DNA from: Anaeroplasma sp902783745
GTDB lineage: Bacteria; Bacillota_I; Bacilli_A; Acholeplasmatales; Anaeroplasmataceae
Assembly: GCA_946617655.1 (NCBI GenBank)
Contig: CAMOKL010000002.1
Coordinates: 133,065-197,064 of the forward strand
Length of the DNA: 64,000 nucleotides
Reading direction: 5' to 3'
Part shown: one piece after another, positions 9,442-18,450 of the stretch
Position numbering within the stretch: position 1 is the first letter of the stretch
How the letters are laid out: the number at the start of each line of letters is the position of its first letter
Notes under the pieces: model-generated
Database searches by the model: none
Told to the model about the DNA's origin: nothing
Seen by the model: only the letters and a program-made list of their open reading frames with translations
Translations under genes and position numbers: made by a program

Positions 9442-10294
9442 AATTGAACCTCAAGGATTCTGTGGTGGTGTTAATAACGCTATTAAAATCTTAAATAAGG
9501 TTTTAGAAGATAAAAACACTAAAAAGCCTATATATTTATTAGGTAACCTAATCCATAATAAATTCGTTATGGAAGAATTTGAAAAAAAAGGTGTAATTAT
9601 ATTAGATATAAAAGGTAAAACTAGACTTGAGCTTTTAGATTTAATCAAAACTGATGGTACAGTTATATTTTCTGCCCATGGTGTTTCACCTAGCGTTTAT
9701 TCTAAAGCGAAATCTATGGGATTAGATATCGTTGATGCAACATGTCCTTATGTTAATGTTGTACACAATAAAATAATAGATTATATAAAAAAAGGATATT
9801 CTATTATTTATATAGGTGGAAAAGGACATCCCGAGTGTGAAGGTGTATTAGGAATTGATGATAATATTTCACTTGTAACATCAAAAGATGATGTTATAAA
9901 CCTTAACATAGATAATGAATTAATTTATGTTACAAATCAAACTACATTATCAATTTATGATATTAAAGATATATTTAATGAAATATTAAATAAATATCCT
10001 AACGCAGTAATTGATGATAAGATATGTATGGCAACAACAATAAGACAAAAAGCAATTATGGAACAAGATATTCCAGATTTATGTATAATTGTTGGTGACC
10101 CTTCTTCTTCAAATACTAAAAAGCTTAAACAAGTATCTCTATTAAAAGGTATAAATACTATTATGATAGAATCTATAAAAGATTTATCTAATATTTCTTT
10201 TGATAATATTAAGACTATATCTATATCTTCTGGTGCATCTACTCCTTCTTATTTAGTAGATGAAATAATAAATTATATAAAAAATATAAAATAG
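9425..10294 (+). CDS. ispH: 4-hydroxy-3-methylbut-2-enyl diphosphate reductase
   Basis: A 289-residue [4Fe-4S] enzyme making IPP and DMAPP in the last step of the MEP pathway. The three cluster cysteines are visible in GFCGGVNNA (near residue 13), VDATCPYV (near 96) and DKICMATTIRQ. Other conserved pieces are SAHGVSP, GHPECEGV and the C-terminal SISSGASTP. Together with dxs at 11297 it shows that the organism uses the non-mevalonate route. It ends at a strong terminator. Confidence 0.96.
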   Translation: MIQVNKIEPQGFCGGVNNAIKILNKVLEDKNTKKPIYLLGNLIHNKFVMEEFEKKGVIILDIKGKTRLELLDLIKTDGTVIFSAHGVSPSVYSKAKSMGLDIVDATCPYVNVVHNKIIDYIKKGYSIIYIGGKGHPECEGVLGIDDNISLVTSKDDVINLNIDNELIYVTNQTTLSIYDIKDIFNEILNKYPNAVIDDKICMATTIRQKAIMEQDIPDLCIIVGDPSSSNTKKLKQVSLLKGINTIMIESIKDLSNISFDNIKTISISSGASTPSYLVDEIINYIKNIK

Positions 10295-10318
10295 AGGCAT
10301 GATTTATTCATGCCTTTT
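10295..10318 (+). terminator. Terminator of uppS-ispH
   Basis: The stem AGGCATGA/TCATGCCT encloses a five-base loop and is followed by TTT. It starts at the base after the ispH stop codon. Confidence 0.8.
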
Positions 10319-10323
10319 AATTA

Positions 10324-11133
10324 CTAAAAAGATTTTTTATAACCAATACCATAAGAATCAGTATAATAATCTATTCTTTTACTATTATTATATATTGGTT
10401 CATAATAATTATCTTTTATGAAAGCTAAAGATACTACTTCTTTATGAACTAATTTCATAAATTCATCTTTATATTCTTTATAATTTTGATTTTTTAATGG
10501 GATAATAGGTTTACCTATATTTATAGTTAAAGATGCTGGTGATTTAAATATTTTAGATCTAATAAAACCATTTTTCCTATAGCTAATTGCTAAAGGAAGA
10601 ATAGGTTTATTATTTTTAATACTAAAATATGCAAATCCATCCTTAAATGGCCTTATAGGTCTATAAAACTCCCACATGCTACCTTCTGCATAAATGTGAA
10701 GCCATCCCTTATTATTTAAGTAATTGTTTATTTCTTTAACAAATTTTAAAGAGCCTTTTATATTATCTTCTGGGATAGGAATACCACCTGCAAGCTTAAC
10801 TAAACCTCTATTAGAAGCTTCTAAATTCTTCTTCCATGCTAAAAACTTTATATCAGTTTTCTTTAATGCCTTAGATATTGCAAGATAATCCCACATATGT
10901 ACATGATTGCATACTGTAATAGCACCATCTTTTAATACATCTTTATATAATTTTAAATTCTTTCTTCCTACTATTTTTAAGTTTAATCTTATCTTAACTA
11001 ATGGAAACACAATTAATCTAACAATAAATCTAAAAAATTTTAATTTCCTTTTAAATTTAATAGATTCATCTATATATTGATATTTTTCATTTAAATCTAA
11101 ATTAATAACACAATCTTTTTTTAAATAATGCAT
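10324..11133 (-). CDS. PlsC-type 1-acylglycerol-phosphate acyltransferase
   Basis: A 269-residue acyltransferase with the HX4D catalytic motif in CNHVHMWDYLA and the acceptor-binding block YAEGSMWEFYRPIRPFKDG. A later GKPIIPL matches block IV. It probably esterifies lysophosphatidate or a related lipid at the membrane. The conservative start is ATG 11133, which lacks a good ribosome binding site. The frame stays open for 18 codons with protein-like sequence up to an ATA codon at 11187 that has AGGTGAT correctly placed before it, so the true protein may be 287 residues (see findings). Confidence 0.85.
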   Translation of the reverse strand: MHYLKKDCVINLDLNEKYQYIDESIKFKRKLKFFRFIVRLIVFPLVKIRLNLKIVGRKNLKLYKDVLKDGAITVCNHVHMWDYLAISKALKKTDIKFLAWKKNLEASNRGLVKLAGGIPIPEDNIKGSLKFVKEINNYLNNKGWLHIYAEGSMWEFYRPIRPFKDGFAYFSIKNNKPILPLAISYRKNGFIRSKIFKSPASLTINIGKPIIPLKNQNYKEYKDEFMKLVHKEVVSLAFIKDNYYEPIYNNSKRIDYYTDSYGIGYKKSF

Positions 11134-11260
11134 AGATGTATCTTTAGGGTATGGAAATTTATTTACTTTAGGATCATAATCTACTATTTTCTAATCACCT
11201 TTTTTTATATTATATATTATTAATATAAATTCAACAAATACATAAATTAAAATAAATCAT

Positions 11261-11296
11261 AAAAAAATACCCTCAGTTTCAAACTGAGGGATTTTT
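11261..11296 (-). terminator. Terminator of the cpsB-dxs transcript
   Basis: A ten-base inverted repeat (CCCTCAGTTT and its complement) is bordered by A-runs on the left and T-runs on the right. It lies directly after the dxs stop codon and can end the minus-strand transcript; it could also work for the opposite strand. Confidence 0.85.
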
Positions 11297-13132
11297 TTAA
11301 TTATTATCTAAATTATTAATAATATATTCTTTAATTTTTTCATCAGTTAATCCATATTTATCATATAAATCATCTAATGAACCATTAGGTATAATATCAT
11401 TTGATGTAAATGAATGAGTAAGTACTCTTGAATTAAAATTATTGTTTTCTTTAAATTCTAATATATTATGGTATAATCCACCATTCCTTACTACTTGTTC
11501 AAATACAATAATCTTATTAAATCTTTCAAATACACTTCTTAAGATACCTAAATCCATAGGTCTTATTGATCTTGCGTTAACAACAGTAACATCTAAATCA
11601 TTTTTATCTACAATTTTAGCTATCCTTTTAATATCAGGACCATATCCTATAATACAAAGGCTCTTACCTTTTGTTAGATATTCCCAATATAATTCACATT
11701 TATAATTAAAATCAAGTTTAGTAATATCTTCATCAATTTTTGGATATCTTATTACTACAGGATGATTAATTTCAAATGCTAAATTAAATAATCCAATAAG
11801 TTCTTTTAAATCCATTGGCATAAGAACATAAAAATTAGGCATTGATAAGAACATAGATACATCATATATACCTTGATGAGTTTCTCCATCAAACCCAACA
11901 ATACCCGCTCTATCTATACCTATAATTACAGGTAAGTCTTGTCTTGCGATATCATTTAAGAACATATCATAGCTTCTTTGTGAGAATGTAGAATACATTA
12001 ATAAAATACTTCTTTTATTATGTAATGCCATACCTGCACACATTAATGTCGCATGCTCTTCTGCAATACCACAATCAATAAATGATTCTGGATATAATTC
12101 ACTGAATTTATTTAATCTTTCTCCTGCCTTCATTGCAGGTGTTACAACAAAGAATTCATTTGTTTTTCTTTTTTCTACTAGATAATCCGCTAAAGCTTGT
12201 GAATAAGACATTTTTTTATCATTATTGTTTAAAGGTAAGCCTGTTTCAACATCAAATGGCTTAACTCCATGGAATCCTTCCTTATCTTCTTCAGCATATT
12301 TATAACCTTTACCTTTAGTTGTAATAAGCTGAATTAATACAGGACCTTTATTATTTTTAATACGTTTAAATAATCTTATTAAAGCCTTAATATCATGGCC
12401 ATAATATGGTCCATAATAATCATATCCTAAATCTTCAAATATATTATCACGTTGTATTAAACCTTTCATACTTCTTTTTAATCTATGGAAGAATCTTACA
12501 ACAAATCCTGGTAATATTTTTGTTAATAAACCTTTAAATCCTCTATAAAATTTAGTAGTTCTTAATCTTAATAAAGATTTAGATAGGGCACCAACAGATT
12601 TAGAAATCCCCATCTTATTATCATTTAAGATAATAATTGGAGAATTATTAGATTTAATTTGTCCTAAATAATTTAATCCTTCAAACGCAACACCATTAGA
12701 TATAGATGAGTCTCCAATCAATACAATTTGTCTTTTTTCAGGATTACTTTTATTTAATCCTGATGCGGCACTAATTGATGTTGATGAATGGCCTGATTCC
12801 CATATATCATAGCTTGATTCACTTCTTTTGATATAGCCACTCATTCCACCATATCCTCTAAGATTTTTAAAATCCTTTGCTCTACCGGTTAAAATCTTAT
12901 GTACATATGATTGATGTCCTACATCAAATAATAATTCATCATTAGGATCTTGGAAAACATAATGCATCGCAATAGTTAATTCAACAACACCTAAATTAGA
13001 TGATAGATGTCCACCTGTTTTAGATACATTTTCTATAAGAAATTTTCTAATCTCTTCTGCAAGCTCCTTTAATTCCTTAATTGATAAATCTCGTAAGAAT
13101 TTAGGATCTTTGATATCATAAAGATTAATCAA
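11297..13132 (-). CDS. dxs: 1-deoxy-D-xylulose-5-phosphate synthase
   Basis: About 611 residues. This thiamine-diphosphate enzyme condenses pyruvate and glyceraldehyde-3-phosphate in the first MEP-pathway step. Diagnostic pieces are TGGHLSSNLGVVELT, the FDVGHQSYVHKILTGR segment, IILNDNKMGIS, the IAEEHATLMCAGMAL segment and GIDRAGIVGFDGETHQG. The metal-site motif reads GDSS rather than the usual GDG, a mild deviation. There is no ATG at the N-terminus. I prefer TTG 13132, eight bases after GGGAG, over TTG 13141. It lies 13 bases downstream of cpsB. Confidence 0.93.
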   Translation of the reverse strand: MINLYDIKDPKFLRDLSIKELKELAEEIRKFLIENVSKTGGHLSSNLGVVELTIAMHYVFQDPNDELLFDVGHQSYVHKILTGRAKDFKNLRGYGGMSGYIKRSESSYDIWESGHSSTSISAASGLNKSNPEKRQIVLIGDSSISNGVAFEGLNYLGQIKSNNSPIIILNDNKMGISKSVGALSKSLLRLRTTKFYRGFKGLLTKILPGFVVRFFHRLKRSMKGLIQRDNIFEDLGYDYYGPYYGHDIKALIRLFKRIKNNKGPVLIQLITTKGKGYKYAEEDKEGFHGVKPFDVETGLPLNNNDKKMSYSQALADYLVEKRKTNEFFVVTPAMKAGERLNKFSELYPESFIDCGIAEEHATLMCAGMALHNKRSILLMYSTFSQRSYDMFLNDIARQDLPVIIGIDRAGIVGFDGETHQGIYDVSMFLSMPNFYVLMPMDLKELIGLFNLAFEINHPVVIRYPKIDEDITKLDFNYKCELYWEYLTKGKSLCIIGYGPDIKRIAKIVDKNDLDVTVVNARSIRPMDLGILRSVFERFNKIIVFEQVVRNGGLYHNILEFKENNNFNSRVLTHSFTSNDIIPNGSLDDLYDKYGLTDEKIKEYIINNLDNN

Positions 13133-13145
13133 AAGAATCAACTCC

Positions 13146-13808
13146 CTATTTTAAGAATTCAGGTATGGTATTAAATAATTTATCATACTGATTCTTATAC
13201 TTCTTTAATATAACCTTTTTAGCATAAGAAAAACCACATGGCCTTGATGTCATATTATGACAGTCAGATGCAATATATGTAACAAGGTTATTTTTTAATA
13301 AATATTTTAATTTCTTTTTATAACAAGACATCATAAATGCTTCAGAATTAATCTGAATTTCTGCATATCTTGCGATTTCATTATAATCATCAAAAGTTAA
13401 ATAATCATAACGTTCTATATGTGCAACAATTGGCTTATAGCCTTTAATAGATAAATCATATACTATATCAGAAATATTAGTTTCTAAAGTAGTAGAAAAT
13501 TCTATTAATAAATACTTAGAATTATTCATAGTAAGAATTAATCCGTCCTCAAGGTCACGGATAAATTTCTCATAATAATAAAGCTCACATCCTAAATATA
13601 GATTACAATCAATATCTATATTATCTTTAAACTCATTAAATTTTTCAATTAATAAATCCTTACATAACTCCCTTTTACTTTGATGCGGTGTTAATACAAT
13701 ATATTTATTTCCCTCATCTACTTCTTTTTTTATTAATTCCTTTGAAACATCTATATTTGCTGCACCATCATCAACATTAGGAAGTATATGGCAATGTATA
13801 TCAACCAT
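13146..13808 (-). CDS. CpsB/YwqE-type PHP-domain tyrosine phosphatase
   Basis: A 220-residue metal-dependent phosphatase of the PHP fold that removes phosphate from BY-kinases. Metal-binding motifs are MVDIHCHILPNVDDGA at the N-terminus, LTPHQSKRE, AHIERYD and SDCHN. I use ATG 13808 with an ideal AAGGAGG upstream; the longer frame adds unrelated residues. It follows the Wzz/BY-kinase fusion at 13855 but is separated from it by a hairpin terminator, so its level relative to the kinase may be set by partial termination. It likely resets the kinase during polysaccharide synthesis. Confidence 0.93.
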   Translation of the reverse strand: MVDIHCHILPNVDDGAANIDVSKELIKKEVDEGNKYIVLTPHQSKRELCKDLLIEKFNEFKDNIDIDCNLYLGCELYYYEKFIRDLEDGLILTMNNSKYLLIEFSTTLETNISDIVYDLSIKGYKPIVAHIERYDYLTFDDYNEIARYAEIQINSEAFMMSCYKKKLKYLLKNNLVTYIASDCHNMTSRPCGFSYAKKVILKKYKNQYDKLFNTIPEFLK

Positions 13809-13827
13809 ATAAGCCTCCTTATCCAAT

Positions 13828-13849
13828 AAAAAAACGCCCAATTAAGGGC
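13828..13849 (-). terminator. Hairpin between BY-kinase gene and cpsB (terminator or attenuator)
   Basis: On the minus strand GCCC-TTAATT-GGGC is followed by seven T residues. It lies between the kinase stop codon and the cpsB ribosome binding site. Because cpsB and dxs have no other obvious promoter, it probably acts as a partial terminator. Confidence 0.65.
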
Positions 13850-13854
13850 ATTTT

Positions 13855-15237
13855 TTATTTTTCTATAGTCTTGTTTTCATCACTACCATAACCATATTGG
13901 TAATAATAATAGCTTTCCTTCTTAGTCATCTTAACCTTAGTAATATTAACACCTATAATGTTATCATTTTGCTTAACAAGACTACTTAAAGAATCCCTTA
14001 TATCCTTTTTATGTGCTTGGTTTAATGCAACATTATAAATAACACCATCACTTATACTTGCGATAGTTGATGCATCACTACATGCAAGTAGAGGTGGAGT
14101 ATCAATAAATACATAATCATATTGTTCTTTTAATGTATTAATTAAATCTTTTAATTTTTGGCTTTCTAATACTACAACTGGGTTATCAATTGACTTACCT
14201 GCAGTAATAACATCTACACCAGATTCTGTCTTTTTAATGATTTTTTCTAAATCACAAGAATCTTCTAAGTATTCAACAATACCATTTTCCTTTTCAACCT
14301 TGAATACTTTATGTACTCTTGGCTTTCTTAAGTCTAAGTCTAATAATATTGCCTTCTTATTATTATTTGAAGCTGTATATGCTAAATTACTTGATACTGT
14401 TGTCTTTAATTCACCACCAGTTGTTGATGTAATTGTAATAACCTTAAATGGATTATCAACATTAGCTAATTTAACATTAGATAATACTCTATTATATGGT
14501 TCAAAGTTTCTTTGTGAAGGCTTTACTAAATCTTCATCATTACTCTTCTCTCCATTATCAGCCTTAACACCAATAATAGGATATCCAAGCTGTTCAATTT
14601 CATCCTTAGTCTTATATTTATTAGATGCAAATTCCTTAATAAATACAACAACTAATCCTAAAACAACACCTGCAAGTACTGCAACTACCATATATAATTT
14701 TCTATTAGGACCAGCTTCATATGCATTATCACCATAATCACGCTTAGAAATCTTACAATAATAATGTTCATATTCAGAATCAGAATCAAATGAATACATA
14801 ACAATTTCATCAACTAAAGCTTTAACAATATCTTGAGATTCAGAAGGATTATTAGTTGTAACCTTATATGAAATTATCATCGCATCAGTTGAATATGATG
14901 CAGAAATCACCTTTCTTAATGATGTAACTGATAAAGAATATTTACTAGATAATCTTTCTGCAACTTTAGTTAAAATAGATTCTGATGTAGAGAAATCACC
15001 AATTGTATTAACATATCTTAATGAATTAGCTGTATCAAGTGAGTCATCATCGGTTTTATATTCTACAGAAACAGATCCTTCAGCATAATATTTGGTTTTT
15101 ACAAATCCAAATGTATAAATAGCGCCTATAACTGTAACAGATACGATAATAATTAAAAGTAAAATCCAACTTTTTCTTATCGCCCCTAAAATATCAGATA
15201 TAGTTATTCCTTTTTGTTTTTCAATTTCTTTTTCCAT
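13855..15237 (-). CDS. Wzz/CpsC-CpsD fusion: polysaccharide co-polymerase with BY-kinase domain
   Basis: A 460-residue protein that combines both capsule-chain regulators of Gram-positives. The N-terminal part has two membrane helices (about residues 30-50 and 182-202) around an extracellular Wzz domain. The C-terminal part is a bacterial tyrosine kinase with Walker A' LLDLDLRKP, Walker B DYVFIDTPP and a tyrosine cluster ESYYYYQYGYG near the end for autophosphorylation. The P-loop is unusual: STTGGELKTT replaces the expected PGEGKST, keeping Lys and Thr but losing the second Gly. It has a good promoter at 15272-15300 and lies upstream of its likely phosphatase, cpsB. Confidence 0.9.
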   Translation of the reverse strand: MEKEIEKQKGITISDILGAIRKSWILLLIIIVSVTVIGAIYTFGFVKTKYYAEGSVSVEYKTDDDSLDTANSLRYVNTIGDFSTSESILTKVAERLSSKYSLSVTSLRKVISASYSTDAMIISYKVTTNNPSESQDIVKALVDEIVMYSFDSDSEYEHYYCKISKRDYGDNAYEAGPNRKLYMVVAVLAGVVLGLVVVFIKEFASNKYKTKDEIEQLGYPIIGVKADNGEKSNDEDLVKPSQRNFEPYNRVLSNVKLANVDNPFKVITITSTTGGELKTTVSSNLAYTASNNNKKAILLDLDLRKPRVHKVFKVEKENGIVEYLEDSCDLEKIIKKTESGVDVITAGKSIDNPVVVLESQKLKDLINTLKEQYDYVFIDTPPLLACSDASTIASISDGVIYNVALNQAHKKDIRDSLSSLVKQNDNIIGVNITKVKMTKKESYYYYQYGYGSDENKTIEK

Positions 15238-15271
15238 AAACTATAACTCCTATTAAAAATACTTCTTATTA

Positions 15272-15300
15272 ATTATAAATTATATAGCATTAAAAGTCAA
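15272..15300 (-). promoter_or_regulatory. Sigma-A type promoter of the BY-kinase/cpsB/dxs unit
   Basis: On the minus strand TTGACT and TATAAT are separated by 17 bases. The kinase start codon follows about 35 bases later with GGAG upstream of it. Confidence 0.75.
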
Positions 15301-15349
15301 TTAAAAGCTAGCCATCTATAAAGTCCATCTATAACCCCTTATAACTTAA

Positions 15350-16939
15350 CTATTCACCTAATTTAATTACATCTTCATTATCAGAAAAATTTCTTTTATG
15401 AGTAATATAGATAATAGTTTTATTTAAAGATAATAAATTATTTATAATTAAATCTTCATTTTCTTTATCTAACTGACTTGTTATTTCATCTAACAATAAT
15501 ATAGGCTTATCTCTTAATAAAGCTAAGGCAATAGATAATCTTTCCATTTGTCCTTCGCTTAATCCCTTACCTTTAGTAAGCTTATAATCAAGCTTACCAT
15601 CTAAATTATTAATTTCATTTAATAAATTAACCTTAGTTAAAGCTTCATTTATTAAATTAATATCTGTAACACCAGTAAGCATTTTAATATTTTCTCTTAT
15701 AGATAAAGAAAATAATATATTATCAACTGATACATAAGATATTAGATTTCTTGTGCTTTTTGATGCAATATTAGAATCAAATCTAATATTACCTGAATTA
15801 GGCTTTAAAAAACCTAATAATAGCATAAATAATGTAGTCTTTCCAATGCCAGATGGTCCTGAAACCTTAACAATAGATGACTTTTTAATATTAAAAGATA
15901 AATTCTTTATTATATATTTATCAACATCATAATAATATGACACATTATCTATTACAATTTCATTAAAATCATTTACTAAATTATCATTATTTTCATCACT
16001 TAATTCTAATAAATTATTAATTCTATTTTCAGATTCACTACCTAAATGATATTGATTCAAATAACTTGATAAATTCATAAATGGTGATTCAATACTATTT
16101 ATTAACTGAACTACTGCAAGTAATGAACCATAACTAAATAAATTAAGAGAAATTAATATTGATCCAAAAACTAAAGACGATACAAATATTAAAGATGTAA
16201 ATGCATATACAAATCCATTCGCAGAATAAATAATTAAATTTCTTCTCCCCTTACTTCTTCTTGCGATTGTATTTAATTCAACAAATTTATTATAACTTCT
16301 ATTTTCTGCATCAAATGATTTAATTAATTTATTATTTTCAAATGATTCAATTATAAATGATGAAGCATTTGAATCATCTTCTAATACACGCTTATGATGA
16401 CGCTTAATAATCTTAGAATAAAGCTTTGCAAGTACTAACGCAATTAATCCTAATAATACAATTGCTATCGCAAATAGCTTATATTTAGTCTCATCTACAA
16501 TAATTAATATTGTTAACGCAATTAAAGCTCTTGCGATTTGAATAATAAGAGATGGAATAGTTTGTAAATACTTTCTTATTATATTTGCAATATCTTGTTC
16601 ATATAAAACCTCTATATCACCACTTCTATATTTTAAAAGCTCAGTAATATCTTTAGAAACTAAAGAATTATAAAGCTTATTCTTTAATTCTAATTCAGAA
16701 TCTAAATAGAATTTAGAATATAAGAAATTATATACTATATGAGCTATTATAGCTAATAATACAAATATAGATATCAAGATTATATATAATATTAAATTAT
16801 TAAAACCTCTATTACTATCTTCACTTATTAATAATGCTTCATTAACTAAATATTTACTAACAAATGGTATTAACAATACCGTAAACGCAATAAATAATCC
16901 AAGTAAAGATAATATAATAGTATATTTCTTTTTTATCAT
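15350..16939 (-). CDS. ABC exporter half-transporter (membrane plus ATPase)
   Basis: A 529-residue type IV exporter subunit with six predicted transmembrane helices (residues 1-300) and a nucleotide-binding domain (about 325-529). Walker A is GPSGIGKTT, the signature is LSEGQ, Walker B is LLLDE and the switch histidine is in ITHKR. The Q-loop region reads SYVSVDN without the usual glutamine. It probably works as a homodimer. Its position next to the HPr-kinase-like/PqqD-like/S26 peptidase operon suggests that it exports a processed peptide or a surface component; this is inference. Its own weak promoter may lie near 16967. Confidence 0.88.
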   Translation of the reverse strand: MIKKKYTIILSLLGLFIAFTVLLIPFVSKYLVNEALLISEDSNRGFNNLILYIILISIFVLLAIIAHIVYNFLYSKFYLDSELELKNKLYNSLVSKDITELLKYRSGDIEVLYEQDIANIIRKYLQTIPSLIIQIARALIALTILIIVDETKYKLFAIAIVLLGLIALVLAKLYSKIIKRHHKRVLEDDSNASSFIIESFENNKLIKSFDAENRSYNKFVELNTIARRSKGRRNLIIYSANGFVYAFTSLIFVSSLVFGSILISLNLFSYGSLLAVVQLINSIESPFMNLSSYLNQYHLGSESENRINNLLELSDENNDNLVNDFNEIVIDNVSYYYDVDKYIIKNLSFNIKKSSIVKVSGPSGIGKTTLFMLLLGFLKPNSGNIRFDSNIASKSTRNLISYVSVDNILFSLSIRENIKMLTGVTDINLINEALTKVNLLNEINNLDGKLDYKLTKGKGLSEGQMERLSIALALLRDKPILLLDEITSQLDKENEDLIINNLLSLNKTIIYITHKRNFSDNEDVIKLGE

Positions 16940-17110
16940 ATTTAAACTCCTATAATAATTATAATTATTATACTATACTTTTAAAAATATTGAAACAAAT
17001 AAAGCATATTATATAAAATCACTATGATTAACTTTTAATAAAATCTTATTGATTAACTTTTGATTAGTTCCCAAAGGGTATGGGGAATGTGTCCCCATAT
17101 AAAAAGAAAA
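16940..17110. other. Intergenic region upstream of the ABC exporter
   Basis: There is no gene here. It holds an AT-rich stretch with a TATAAT-like box near 16967 on the minus strand. A short GC-rich hairpin at 17081-17097 (TGGGGA/TCCCCA) has no T-run on either side, so it is not a terminator and may be an RNA element in the leader of the exporter or a protein site. Confidence 0.4.
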
Positions 17111-17166
17111 ATAAAAAACTCCATTATAAACAAGATAACATTAAGTTATTTTGAATAACATGGAGG
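17111..17166 (-). terminator. Terminator after the lipoprotein gene
   Basis: An imperfect long hairpin has an outer stem CTCCA/TGGAG and an inner stem ATAAC/GTTAT. It is followed on the minus strand by a T-rich run (17101-17117 in complement). It lies just downstream of the 17178 stop codon. Confidence 0.6.
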
Positions 17167-17177
17167 TTTTAAATTAA

Positions 17178-17711
17178 TTAAGCATATTCATATTTAATAT
17201 ATGAAGAACCTGATAAATCATAAATTATTTCTGTTTTAGTATATTGAGCCTTTTTAGGATATACTGATAATGTCTTATTTTCGTAATCATATTCATATGT
17301 ACTACTATTCCAAACAAACACTTCTTCATTTTGAATCAATTCATATATATTATTAGGTAATGTATTGTTAACATAGTATTCTGAAATGACTATAGCTTTT
17401 TTAAAGCTTTCATTATATTTAATTGTATGTTTTAATGAATATATTTCACCAACTAATTCACCTTTTGTATAAGTAACATTGTTATATTCAAGTTGTGAAA
17501 TTGAAGAATTAATAATACTTTTTAATACATATATTCTTTTTACATCAGCTTCTTCGTTTATGAATTCATAAACCTCAGTAGATGTTGTAATCGAATTTAA
17601 TGATACTTCAGGGGCATATAAACTTTTACATTCTTTATATCCAACTACACTACAGCTTGTTAAAACCATTAAGCAAATTATAGAAAAGATTAACAAAATA
17701 CTTTTTTTCAT
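17178..17711 (-). CDS. Putative lipoprotein, last gene of the HprK/PqqD-like operon
   Basis: A 177-residue protein with a lipoprotein signal peptide; the lipobox is LTSC with the modified Cys at residue 20. The mature part is rich in Ser, Thr, Tyr and Asn and lacks known motifs. It follows the S26-type peptidase gene after 63 bases and precedes a terminator, so it probably closes that operon. Function is unknown. A surface-bound partner of the exporter or of the peptidase product is possible. Confidence 0.7.
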   Translation of the reverse strand: MKKSILLIFSIICLMVLTSCSVVGYKECKSLYAPEVSLNSITTSTEVYEFINEEADVKRIYVLKSIINSSISQLEYNNVTYTKGELVGEIYSLKHTIKYNESFKKAIVISEYYVNNTLPNNIYELIQNEEVFVWNSSTYEYDYENKTLSVYPKKAQYTKTEIIYDLSGSSYIKYEYA

Positions 17712-17774
17712 TATAACATCTCCTAATCGTTAATAATATTTTAAGCTAAAAGAATTTTAAATAAGCTTACTTTT

Positions 17775-18182
17775 CTATTTAAATAACTTAGAATTAAACC
17801 ATCTAATGATAGATGATTTAATAAATAATTTATATAAAGAATATCTAAATCCTTTTAGATGGTATTCTTTATTATTCTTTTTATATGCTATTAATACTGC
17901 AAGAATTTGTGATTCTTTAATACCATATTCTACTTTTCTTTGGTGGTCTCCTACCATTATAAAGCTTTTATCTTTTTTTATTTTTCTAATTCTATGTAAT
18001 ACATATTGTCCATTATTTCTTTTATAAAGTACAATATCGCCTTTTTTTAATGTTTTTATTCTATCTACAGTAACTAAATCATTATCATGTAATAAAGGCA
18101 ACATAGACTTACCTTTTGATGGGAATGTAAATGTCATTCCTTCCTTAAATGCATCATCCATAAGTGATACAATTGTATCCAT
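17775..18182 (-). CDS. S24/S26-type serine peptidase, soluble signal-peptidase-like
   Basis: About 135 residues. The catalytic-serine motif is SKGKSMLPLL, followed by DLVTVDRI, KKGDIVLYKRNN, YVLHRI and GDHQ.KVEYGI. The histidine in VLHRI, where bacterial signal peptidase I has Lys, is typical of the SipW/ER-type Ser-His branch. There is no clear N-terminal anchor, and a basic C-terminal tail might associate with the membrane. Start ATG 18182 follows the pqqD-like stop TAG by one base, so the two are coupled. Similar small S24/S26 peptidases accompany PqqD-like and kinase genes in lasso-peptide clusters, so processing of a small peptide or surface protein is a reasonable guess. Confidence 0.8.
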   Translation of the reverse strand: MDTIVSLMDDAFKEGMTFTFPSKGKSMLPLLHDNDLVTVDRIKTLKKGDIVLYKRNNGQYVLHRIRKIKKDKSFIMVGDHQRKVEYGIKESQILAVLIAYKKNNKEYHLKGFRYSLYKLFIKSSIIRWFNSKLFK

Positions 18183-18183
18183 A

Positions 18184-18450
18184 CTAGTCTTTATAGATTC
18201 CACGTTTTTTTAATTCCTCTATAAATTCTATAATATCTTTTTTTAATACATCTTCTTTTGCGTTATAGATTTGTGACATTTCAAAAGCTATAGTATCTAT
18301 ATCCTTATCTTCTTTTAATTTATTATAAATAACTGATGCAGTTTCATTAATATTAAATATCTTATCAAATGATACATTATTTGAATTTGTAGGAATAATC
18401 ATATAATCATTCCCTACATTTTTTAATATATATCCTTTTACTATAGGCAT
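18184..18450 (-). CDS. PqqD-like RiPP recognition element protein
   Basis: An 88-residue protein with the PqqD-family pattern: a beta N-terminus, VSFDKIFNINETASVIYNKL, and a C-terminal helical half (KKDIIEFIEELKKRGI). PqqD-like domains bind the leader segments of ribosomally made peptides and hand them to modifying enzymes; stand-alone forms also occur beside HPr-kinase-like proteins in polysaccharide-linked loci. It overlaps the kinase-like gene by ten bases and touches the peptidase gene. Two small peptides with a YVKP leader at 21180 and 26385 are plausible partners. Confidence 0.85.
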   Translation of the reverse strand: MPIVKGYILKNVGNDYMIIPTNSNNVSFDKIFNINETASVIYNKLKEDKDIDTIAFEMSQIYNAKEDVLKKDIIEFIEELKKRGIYKD

